Origin: an uncultured Pseudomonas sp.
Lineage (GTDB): Bacteria; Pseudomonadota; Gammaproteobacteria; Pseudomonadales; Pseudomonadaceae
Length of the DNA: 19,899 bases
Reading direction: 5' to 3'
NCBI RefSeq assembly: GCF_946886105.1
Contig: NZ_CAMPHV010000069.1
Coordinates: forward strand, 1 to 19,899
Both the position numbers and the translations under genes were made by a program. Under the pieces are notes generated by a model. It did not search any database and had not been told where the DNA came from. It was given only the letters and a program-made list of their open reading frames with translations. Positions 8,512-14,350 of the stretch are shown here, in pieces. Within the stretch, counting starts at the first letter, position 1. Every line of letters begins with the position of its first letter.

Positions 8512-9098
8512 ACGTCACCGCCCTTCGCCAGCAGCGCGCGGAGTTCTCCGACCTCGTGATCAATATCCATCTCGACTGCGTGCAAGTTGTTCAGTCTGAC
8601 AAGCAGCTCGCGCGGAACCTTCACCGCATCCGGCTCCCGGCTTACCGGCACAGCGTCTGACGATGCACCATTGGCCAGCCAGTAGCCGACGTTAACGGCG
8701 TGGTCTGGCGCGGTTCTGCTGTCTCCGCATTCGCCAATCGCTTCGCTTACAAGGCGCTCAATATCGCGGCGAACATCGGCAGGCACCATCTGGCGCGCAT
8801 CCTCGCTATGGTCAGACGCGGGCGGGGTTGGGGCGGCGGCTACCAGTGCGCGATACTCACCGCCAGGACGTTCAGCAACCGATCTGCTGAGTCCGCGTGC
8901 GACCATAAGCATCCGCTCAGTCGGCTTAACCGGCACCAGTCGCCACCCGTCCGGCACCGCCACCCCATCGCGGGAGGCGTTGAGTGCGGCGCGGGCTTGC
9001 CACATACGCCAGGCAATTTCCCGTCCTGTTATCTGCCGGTTGCAGATATTTTCGTATTCAGCATTAAACGCCGCGCGCTCTTGATCGTGGTTAGTCAT
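8508..9098 (-). CDS. Phage hypothetical protein (196 aa)
   Basis: The frame is open to 9233, but the start is placed at ATG 9098 because this overlaps the end of the upstream gene (stop 9091-9093) by 8 bases and begins a sensible sequence (MTNHDQERAAFNAEYE). Residues ~48-70 contain VPDGWRLVPVKPTERML, a segment that recurs in many otherwise unrelated phage accessory proteins of unknown role. The C-terminal part is helical. It ends in an ATGA overlap with the next gene. Confidence 0.72.
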   Translation of the reverse strand: MTNHDQERAAFNAEYENICNRQITGREIAWRMWQARAALNASRDGVAVPDGWRLVPVKPTERMLMVARGLSRSVAERPGGEYRALVAAAPTPPASDHSEDARQMVPADVRRDIERLVSEAIGECGDSRTAPDHAVNVGYWLANGASSDAVPVSREPDAVKVPRELLVRLNNLHAVEMDIDHEVGELRALLAKGGDV

Positions 9099-9948
9099 TT
9101 TTGTTGGCCTCGATAGATCGAACGAAATCACAGAAAGGGTGTGGCTCGCCAAGCGATTCGCAGGCGGCATGACCGCACTCGACGAGCGGAGGCTTGGCAG
9201 GTTTTGCAGGCAACCAGGCCTGAGCCTCGTCAATCGGATAAGCGCCGTTCAGTTCGCCGCGAAACCAACGTTTGTTGGTGTTATCCATACCGATCTCGAC
9301 GCAGTTCTGCGGAGTGTCGTCGAGGATCATTCGGTAGCACGCGCCAATCTTTCGTTCTGGTAACTCTTCAGTGCCTAGCCATACTTCCCTGACAGGCTCT
9401 GCGCTCTCGGATAGCAGGGCATTATCGATGTCACCGCAAAGGTCCATCCATTCCTGGCTATCGTCGTCCCAGTCTTCTACGAACTGTCTAGCTCGACGCA
9501 ACATCGCATCCCGCTCGGCCAGCTTGCGCTCAGCCGTATCGGCGCGCTGAGTTTCGGCGACAAGTGAGTGGCGCAAGGCGTTCGCCAGCGTGCTATGATG
9601 GTCACGCTGTATCTGCATGCAGTCGAACTGCTGCTTCCCACGCTCAACCTCAGCCCGCAGCCGCTCGAACCCGCCGATGGAGTATTCACCCAAAGCATCC
9701 CGCTCAGGCTCGGCGCTGGCCTCCGCCACAGTCTGCACCCGATCCCGCACAATATCCTCGGCGATGACCTCGCCGATCGCATCGCACCCAACCATCTTTT
9801 CGAACGCATATTCAGCCAGGGCTGGCGGCACGTGTTTGCGGCATTGGGCGTCGATGCGGCGTTTGCCGGGGCCGGCTTCCATGCCGTGTTCTGCTTCTTG
9901 CTGCGCCTCTGCTTCGAGTGCGTTGGCGATTAGGGTGGGTTCGTTCAC
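9091..9948 (-). CDS. Phage hypothetical protein with central coiled coil (285 aa, GTG start)
   Basis: Starts at GTG 9948 with AGGAG about 6 bases upstream. The N-terminus is Glu/Ala-rich; the middle (about 90-165) is strongly helical and charged (RLRAEVERG, QRADTAERKLAERDAM), probably a coiled coil. The C-terminal third has Trp-rich segments and Cys/His residues (CGHAACES). Not a family I can name. It resembles mosaic accessory proteins of siphophage early regions. Confidence 0.72.
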   Translation of the reverse strand: MNEPTLIANALEAEAQQEAEHGMEAGPGKRRIDAQCRKHVPPALAEYAFEKMVGCDAIGEVIAEDIVRDRVQTVAEASAEPERDALGEYSIGGFERLRAEVERGKQQFDCMQIQRDHHSTLANALRHSLVAETQRADTAERKLAERDAMLRRARQFVEDWDDDSQEWMDLCGDIDNALLSESAEPVREVWLGTEELPERKIGACYRMILDDTPQNCVEIGMDNTNKRWFRGELNGAYPIDEAQAWLPAKPAKPPLVECGHAACESLGEPHPFCDFVRSIEANKND

Positions 9949-9984
9949 GGCGATCTCCTGGATGTTTGTGTTCGTGGGCGGCGC

Positions 9985-10365
9985 TTATGCGCGGCGGCCT
10001 TCTACGGCGAACAGCCAGGCGATGAATTCGCTGGCGCTGGGCAGCAGGTGCAGGCCGCGGAATACGGGGATGCGCAGGGCGTCGGCTTTGGCGATTTCGC
10101 CCAGGGTGCCGGCGCTGCTCTCCCAGCCGTCGACGAGCACGACGGCATCGCAGCGGGTCATGAGTTCGAGGGTGCCGGTCAGCCAGAAGTCGTCGCTGTG
10201 CTGCAGATCTAATTCCATATGGGCGGTATTGCAATGGGGGATGACCGGATACCATCCAAGGCGCGCGGCGTGGGTGCCGAGCTGGCGCGCGGCTTCGATG
10301 TTGGCGGCCACGGCTTCGCGGGTCGCTGCTCGGTATTTACCGGCGACGTAGATGAGCGGGTGCAT
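9985..10365 (-). CDS. Nucleoside 2-deoxyribosyltransferase-like (DUF4406-type) protein
   Basis: A 126-residue Rossmann-like protein opening with LIYVAGKYRA (4-13), the nucleotide-binding loop of the deoxyribosyltransferase/DUF4406 group. It continues with RCDAVVLVDGWESSAGT (71-87) and Glu90 in GTLGE, at the position of the catalytic Glu in that fold. Phages use such enzymes in nucleotide metabolism, but the exact substrate cannot be read from sequence. ATG 10365 is served by AAGGAG, which lies inside the last codons of the preceding 27-residue ORF. Confidence 0.72.
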   Translation of the reverse strand: MHPLIYVAGKYRAATREAVAANIEAARQLGTHAARLGWYPVIPHCNTAHMELDLQHSDDFWLTGTLELMTRCDAVVLVDGWESSAGTLGEIAKADALRIPVFRGLHLLPSASEFIAWLFAVEGRRA

Positions 10366-10368
10366 GGG

Positions 10369-10452
10369 TTACTCCTTGGGCGGATTGCAGCGTAGGCAGG
10401 GGCACTGATCGATTGGCTTGCCGGTGGTGCGGCAGTAGGTTGGGGCGGTCAC
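10369..10452 (-). CDS. Possible 27-aa Cys-rich phage microprotein (GTG start)
   Basis: GTG 10452 overlaps the stop of the preceding gene (GTGA) and the ORF runs to TAA at 10369-10371. The product reads MTAPTYCRTTGKPIDQCPCL and ends RCNPPKE. Four Cys (C..CPCLRC) could hold a metal. Support is the overlap, and the way it carries the ribosome-binding site of the next gene. It could instead be only a leader. Confidence 0.5.
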   Translation of the reverse strand: MTAPTYCRTTGKPIDQCPCLRCNPPKE

Positions 10453-10592
10453 GGCTTGGGCTCCTGTTGCTTGATGGCTTTGCGCCGCTTGGAGCACTTC
10501 TTGTGGTCGCCGACATTGCGCTGCCTGCCGCACTGGTCGCAGATGCTGCCCCATTCGTAGTTGGGGCCGCGGTAAGGGTTGGTGATGCTCAT
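10449..10592 (-). CDS. Small phage Cys-containing basic protein (47 aa)
   Basis: ATG 10592 overlaps the stop of the upstream 205-residue gene as ATGA, so this start is preferred over the longer frame to 10703. The protein begins MSITNPYRGPNYEWG, has CDQCG and later Cys residues in a short basic C-terminus (KKCSKRRKAIKQQ). It looks like a one-zinc nucleic-acid-binding protein. Function unknown. Confidence 0.65.
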   Translation of the reverse strand: MSITNPYRGPNYEWGSICDQCGRQRNVGDHKKCSKRRKAIKQQEPKP

Positions 10593-11206
10593 GCTGCGAC
10601 CTGCTGATTGATGCACCCCAGCGCTTCCTGTACGGCCGCGATGATCCGGCACAGGTACTGGTAGTCCGGGTTTGGCTCTGTTGCGCTGGATGCGCAGTGC
10701 CATGGCTCGGCGGTGTCGAAGATCTCCTCGAGCAGTTCGCCATGCCAGTTGATGGCCTGCTCTAAGGTATCCGTGCCGCTAAGTTCGTCAGCGGCATCAA
10801 AAAGGCGCCGGCTTTGTTCCTTATCCAGACAGCTGAACTGCAGGTCGCGGTTTTTCCAACCTTGTCGACGCAGGATGATCGTCTTCTTTGCCAGCGCCAC
10901 CAGGGCGTAGCCGTTGAATCGCGAACTGTTGAGTTGCGGCGATAGGCAGCCGATCAGGTAGTCGGCGCTGCAATCGCAAAAGAAGTGGGCCAGTTTGCGG
11001 TCACCCATTGCGCCCCAGTACGACGACCAGGACTTGCCGTAGCACTCGATGATGATCTTGCCTCGGCGCGAGATTCTGGTTGGGTCGCTGCCACTGTTGT
11101 TTGGGCCAAGGTCTTCAAGGAAAACCGTTACAGGGTCAAGTTTGTGCTGGGTTGCAATCAGGTCGCTGATCAGCAGCTTGGTAACACTGGTGCGTTCAAT
11201 ACGCAT
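10589..11206 (-). CDS. Phage hypothetical protein downstream of the DGR reverse transcriptase (205 aa)
   Basis: Starts 3 bases after the RT stop, with AGAAGAGGTGAACC before ATG 11206, so it is almost certainly co-transcribed with the RT. The N-terminal ~75 residues (RIERTSVTKLLISDL...YGKSWSSYWGAMG) resemble a protein type I recall from many temperate phages; its function is unknown. Its adjacency to the RT is probably phage synteny, not a DGR role. Confidence 0.78.
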   Translation of the reverse strand: MRIERTSVTKLLISDLIATQHKLDPVTVFLEDLGPNNSGSDPTRISRRGKIIIECYGKSWSSYWGAMGDRKLAHFFCDCSADYLIGCLSPQLNSSRFNGYALVALAKKTIILRRQGWKNRDLQFSCLDKEQSRRLFDAADELSGTDTLEQAINWHGELLEEIFDTAEPWHCASSATEPNPDYQYLCRIIAAVQEALGCINQQVAA

Positions 11207-11209
11207 GGT

Positions 11210-12367
11210 TCACCTCTTCTGGTAGGTCTTTGTCAGCGCGCCATTGACTGCATGTCCGCGCTTGAGGATCAGGCGCGCCAGGGCGGCGCGGTCTTTCTGG
11301 CTGTGGCTGGCCTGGCTGAGCAGGCCGAAGTAGCTGTTGGCGGTTTCGCGTAGTTCGTCTGCAGTTGCTGCAGCAGTGCGCTTCATGGCTTGTGCCACAG
11401 AGCGTTTTCGGGTAATTCGCCGCCAGGGCTTGATGACGTGGCCAACGAAGTCCACGCCGCGGGCAACGGGTTGCAGGATGGTTTTGCTTGGGTTGAGGCG
11501 TGCGCCCAGCGAGGGTAGAAACGCCTCTATCTCGGCCAGCCAGGCGTTCATCTGTTGCGGCGACTCATGCAGCAGCACGAAGTCATCCACATATCTGACG
11601 TAATGCTTGCAGCGCAGTCGGTGCTTGACGAACTGGTCGAGCGCATCCAGATACACGTTGGCGAAGAACTGTGACGACAGGTTGCCGATTGGCAATCCCA
11701 GGCTTGCCGGTTGCGCGGTAAGGCGCTTGTGCTGCGGCACCCGGTTGAACAGGTGCCGAGGGCTGCGCACTTCGTAGTCTGTGCGCGGGTCGTGCATCAG
11801 GATCTGTTCGGCCAGGGCCAGCCACCAGGGTTCGGTGATGCGCTTGGCCAGTTGCTGGCGCAGCGCCTGCTTGTCGATGGCCACGAAAAAATTAGCTAAA
11901 TCGCACTTTAAATAGTGCACCGGCTTCGCCCAGTTCTGGGTGATGCTGCGTATCTTCGATTCCAGGCGCTTGGCGGCATACAAGGTGCCGCGCCCGGGTA
12001 TGCATGCGCAACTGTCCGCTATGAAGCTGGCGTAGAAGCGCGGGGCCACATGGTTGTACAGCAGGTGGTGGACGATGCGGTCTCGAAAGTCCGCGGCCCA
12101 TACCTCCCTGGCTTTGGGCCGGGTAACCACGAAGCAGATAGAGCGGCCTGGCCGGTAGGTGCCGGCAGTCAGGCCGCTGTGCAGCTGGGTTAGGTTCCGC
12201 TCTAGGTCTGCCTCGAATGCAAGCGCGCTGGCGCTGTTGCGCTTGGAGCGCCGGCAGTCGTAGTAGGCCTGGACCAGATCGCGGAACGGGTAGGGTGCAA
12301 CAGTAGAATCTGCGGACGGGACGGACGAGCCACTCGCTGTTCTTGTCGTTGTTGTTCTGATAGCCAT
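11210..12367 (-). CDS. DGR reverse transcriptase
   Basis: A 385-residue group II intron/retron-like RT. Motifs in order: FRDRIVHHLL (94-103); CDLANFF with Asp156; GLPIGNLSSQFFANVYL (224-240), the DGR-type motif 4 with SQ where mutagenic RTs deviate from the QG of other RTs; YVDD with the catalytic pair Asp261-Asp262; and GHVIKPWRR (309-317). Together with Avd it is expected to copy the TR RNA with misincorporation at adenines. Only ATG 12367 starts this frame: a TGA lies 12 bases upstream and the first plausible later start is CTG. The first ~20 residues (MAIRTTTTRTASGSSVPSAD) are therefore encoded by the TR itself, in a different frame from the targets. Confidence 0.95.
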   Translation of the reverse strand: MAIRTTTTRTASGSSVPSADSTVAPYPFRDLVQAYYDCRRSKRNSASALAFEADLERNLTQLHSGLTAGTYRPGRSICFVVTRPKAREVWAADFRDRIVHHLLYNHVAPRFYASFIADSCACIPGRGTLYAAKRLESKIRSITQNWAKPVHYLKCDLANFFVAIDKQALRQQLAKRITEPWWLALAEQILMHDPRTDYEVRSPRHLFNRVPQHKRLTAQPASLGLPIGNLSSQFFANVYLDALDQFVKHRLRCKHYVRYVDDFVLLHESPQQMNAWLAEIEAFLPSLGARLNPSKTILQPVARGVDFVGHVIKPWRRITRKRSVAQAMKRTAAATADELRETANSYFGLLSQASHSQKDRAALARLILKRGHAVNGALTKTYQKR

Positions 12368-12410
12368 CTTCGAAATTCATGTTGAATGCGTTGTTGGCGG
12401 AGCGCTGCGA
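12309..12410 (-). repeat. DGR template repeat (TR)
   Basis: About 102 bases, nearly identical to VR1-VR3 except at adenines of the minus (coding) strand. Read in the target frame it is dense in AAC codons (AAC AAC ... AAC ATG AAT ... AAC AAC AAC GAC AAG AAC), the hallmark of a DGR template because AAC codons can mutate widely without creating stops. The end nearest the RT contains the G/C-rich VRPVR segment shared with all targets (the initiation-of-homing end). It lies between avd and the RT domain, and its last ~59 bases coincide with the first RT codons. Confidence 0.95.
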
Positions 12411-12581
12411 CCAGTCGTGCTATCTACGTCGCCGGGCCGAAGGCAAAGCCGATCAGGCCGGAAACTGCGCGAGACCTACGCGGACGCTTTAGACCGGAGG
12501 TATCTCGGATGCGCATGGCGGTGGCCTATCGGCCAGCGGCACGACCAGATTCAAATCGCACAGACCTGATCGCCGTGACGG
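12411..12581 (-). other. Spacer between avd and TR
   Basis: 171 bases without a credible gene. It is probably the 5' part of the structured TR RNA. A hairpin with ACCTGA/TCAGGT arms (12564-12569 with 12582-12587) spans the avd stop codon, with an inner CCG/CGG pairing. No promoter is evident, so the TR is probably expressed as part of the avd-RT transcript. Confidence 0.5.
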
Positions 12582-12938
12582 TCAGGTAGCGGGCGCGGTT
12601 GCGGTGTGGCGTTTCCAGGCGTTGGCCTGTTTGCCGATGGAGGCGGTCAACTCAATGGCCGCCGCATGCTGCGGGATGCTGATGAAGCGTTTCTCTTTGA
12701 ACAGCCTGAGCAGGAATTCAACGACCTGCACACGCTCAAGTAGATCCACCAGGTGGACCGCCTTGTCTTTGGCGGCGTTGGCGCGGGCGATCAGCATCAG
12801 TACCGCGATGCATTCCCGCCTGACCTCTGCCGCAAGGCCCTGCTTTAAATCCCTCGGGATGTTGCGGGTGATATCCGTCGAGAAGCTGAGCAGGTCAAAG
12901 GCTACTTTGTAGATACCCAAATCCGTGTGCATGGCCAT
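12582..12938 (-). CDS. avd: Avd-like accessory variability determinant of the DGR
   Basis: 118 residues, almost wholly helical with four predicted helices and a basic C-terminus, like the Avd four-helix-bundle family (the Bordetella phage BPP-1 protein is of similar size). Avd forms a ring-shaped pentamer that binds RT and TR RNA and is needed for mutagenic homing. Its position directly before TR and RT, on the same strand, is the canonical one. ATG 12938 has an excellent AAGGAGG. Sequence identity to any specific Avd cannot be measured here; the call rests on length, helicity and position. Confidence 0.87.
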   Translation of the reverse strand: MAMHTDLGIYKVAFDLLSFSTDITRNIPRDLKQGLAAEVRRECIAVLMLIARANAAKDKAVHLVDLLERVQVVEFLLRLFKEKRFISIPQHAAAIELTASIGKQANAWKRHTATAPAT

Positions 12939-12957
12939 GCTTGCCTCCTTAAAAGCA

Positions 12958-12975
12958 CCGGCCGCTTGCGGTCGG
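12958..12975 (-). promoter_or_regulatory. Hairpin downstream of VR1
   Basis: CCGGCCG (12958-12964) pairs with CGGTCGG (12969-12975), one G-T wobble, loop of 4. It is separated from VR1 by 30 bases, the same spacing as the hairpin after VR2. Hairpin or cruciform structures just downstream of the VR promote target recognition in the Bordetella phage DGR. Confidence 0.6.
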
Positions 12976-12989
12976 AATGAATAATCGAA

Positions 12990-13604
12990 TTACTGAATTA
13001 GCTCGCTGCGGACGGGACGGACGAGCCACCCGCTGCGCTTGTCGAAGCTGTACTGATAGCCACCTCCGAAAGTCATGAGGAATGCGAAGACGGCGGAGCG
13101 CTGCGAACTGCTCCAGTACCAGCGTGCCTGGAAGGCCTCAGAGCCACCCTGCTGGAAGGCCGCCAGCATGGTCTGGGCTGGCGACTCTTTGCTGTACAGG
13201 GTGCCCACCGGCAGGCTGCTGGGGTTGTCGCCGTCACGATTCCAGCAGTAGTTCTGATCGGTGGTAGGCTTGAAGTGGCGGTATTGCAGCTCCTGTACGT
13301 CGCGCGCTGGGATCGCCCAGTCAGTGAAGCCTCCGATATCCAGGGCCAGCACCTTCTGCGCCAATTCGCTTCCCGCTGCGGCCATGGCCTCGGTGTTGGC
13401 GCGGCTGTCGGTGAAGCTGTCCGCGCCATCGATCTTGACGCCACACTCGCCCCATTCACCTTCCAGCTCATGCTCACGGCCGGCGGTGATGACCATATAG
13501 CGCTGGCCATCCTGCTGGTAGAAACCAGTGACGAAGCCACCACCGTAGGCTGCGCCGATCTCTGGAAGGGTTGCTGAAGGGGTCTGCTGTTGTGCTGCTT
13601 GCAT
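12990..13604 (-). CDS. DGR target protein 1 (DUF1566/Lcl-like, C-type-lectin-type fold)
   Basis: 204 residues from ATG 13604, which has AGAGG about 9 bases upstream. The frame stays open to 13766, but that extension overlaps VR2 in another frame. The DUF1566-type core is seen as GGFTDWAIPARDVQELQYRH followed by WYWSSSQRSA and the C-terminal GWLVRPVR. The last ~39 residues are the variable repeat. Compared with the TR, the variable sites carry Val, Phe, Leu, Thr, Gly, Tyr, Ser and Phe, typical ligand-binding diversity on a lectin-like scaffold. It lacks the MKR...AALAQ N-terminal module of targets 2 and 3. No signal peptide. Confidence 0.88.
   Translation of the reverse strand: MQAAQQQTPSATLPEIGAAYGGGFVTGFYQQDGQRYMVITAGREHELEGEWGECGVKIDGADSFTDSRANTEAMAAAGSELAQKVLALDIGGFTDWAIPARDVQELQYRHFKPTTDQNYCWNRDGDNPSSLPVGTLYSKESPAQTMLAAFQQGGSEAFQARWYWSSSQRSAVFAFLMTFGGGYQYSFDKRSGWLVRPVRSELIQ
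13006..13106 (-). repeat. DGR variable repeat VR1
   Basis: Aligns without gaps to the TR (offset 696). I count 16 substitutions, all at template adenines (T on the plus strand). Non-adenine positions are identical through the core. Downstream, 30 bases past the VR, lies a hairpin (12958-12975). Confidence 0.94.
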
Positions 13605-13662
13605 GGGGTGCATCCTCTTTTTGAAGGCAACAAAAAAGGCGCTGCTGCGCCCTGGGTTGCTG

Positions 13663-13678
13663 CTGGCCTGTCGGCCAG
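13663..13678 (-). promoter_or_regulatory. Hairpin downstream of VR2 (GACA loop)
   Basis: Perfect 6-bp stem CTGGCC/GGCCAG with, on the coding strand, a GACA tetraloop. This fits the GRNA loop reported for DGR target-recognition hairpins. It lies 30 bases from the VR2 end and is followed on the plus strand by AATGAAT, as after VR1. The TR has no such hairpin. Confidence 0.65.
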
Positions 13679-13695
13679 AATGAATTAACGAATGA

Positions 13696-14310
13696 TCAAA
13701 TAAACAATCTGCGGACGGGACGGACGAGCCACTCGCTGCCCTTGGCGCAGTTGTACTGATAGCCACCTCCGAAATTCAAGCCGAATGCGTTGTCGGCGGA
13801 GCGCTGCGAGCTCGACCAGTAGTAGCGATCCTTGTTGAAGATACCCGGCACATTGAGCCAGCCGTGGTACAGCTCAGATGCCGCCGGCAGGAAGAAGTCG
13901 TTGTGGCCATCGGTGGTGTACTTTGCCGCTGCCTCTGCCGCTGGGTGGGCACCCTCAGCCCGCAAGGCCTTGGTGTTGGCCCGGCCGTCACGCTTGCTGA
14001 TGGCCGCTGACTCTTTGCCGCGCACACCCCATTCGAGTTCGCCAACATCATCTGCCGCCCAGATCAGGTAATGAGCCGGCACATCGCCGTGCGCTGCTAC
14101 CCAGCCGCCGTTGATGCCGCCTTGGCCTGGCCAGTATTCGCCGACTGCCGGGATGGAGTGAGCGGGCGGCGATGCTGCTGGTGCTGCAACCGGGTGGGCA
14201 ACGCCAACTTGGGCCAGGGCTGCAGCAATAAATGTGGTGGCCACAACATGGGCCGGAACAGACAGCTTGATGCCATCCGGCGTTTCGATCTTGATCATGT
14301 CGCGTTTCAT
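13696..14310 (-). CDS. DGR target protein 2 (DUF1566/Lcl-like)
   Basis: 204 residues from ATG 14310 (GAGGA upstream); the frame is open to 14385 but the extra part overlaps the methyltransferase gene. The N-terminal module has MKRDMIKIETPDG and VPAHVVATTFIAAALAQVG (about 18-36), shared with target 3. An Ala/Pro linker follows, then the DUF1566-like domain (VGEYWPGQGG, DGHNDFFLPAASELYHG, YYWSSSQRSA) and the variable C-terminus ending EWLVRPVRRLFI. No signal peptide; the VATTFIAAALA stretch is too short and polar-flanked to be a clear membrane segment. It starts 40 bases after the methyltransferase stop, probably in the same transcript. Confidence 0.9.
   Translation of the reverse strand: MKRDMIKIETPDGIKLSVPAHVVATTFIAAALAQVGVAHPVAAPAASPPAHSIPAVGEYWPGQGGINGGWVAAHGDVPAHYLIWAADDVGELEWGVRGKESAAISKRDGRANTKALRAEGAHPAAEAAAKYTTDGHNDFFLPAASELYHGWLNVPGIFNKDRYYWSSSQRSADNAFGLNFGGGYQYNCAKGSEWLVRPVRRLFI
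13708..13809 (-). repeat. DGR variable repeat VR2
   Basis: Gap-free match to the TR (offset 1399). I count 12 substitutions, all at template adenines. It encodes the last ~34 codons before the stop. The match ends at the point where TR and VR2 differ by a 6-base gap just upstream of the GCAGCGCTCC core. Confidence 0.94.
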
Positions 14311-14350
14311 GGGGAGTCCTCGCCAGTGGCGTGATTTTTGTGATAGTGGC

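Noticed and set aside
11892..12380. ORF continuing the target frame through the TR (MNFEDGYQNNNDKN...)
   Set aside because: It starts within the TR with no ribosome-binding site and runs out of frame through the RT gene. The TR is a template and not a translated target.
13613..13766. N-terminal extension of target 1 starting in VR2 (MAISTTAPRAASGSSV...)
   Set aside because: This is VR2 read in an alternate frame, the same frame that gives the RT N-terminus in the TR. A proper ribosome-binding site supports ATG 13604 instead, and the extension would overlap target 2.
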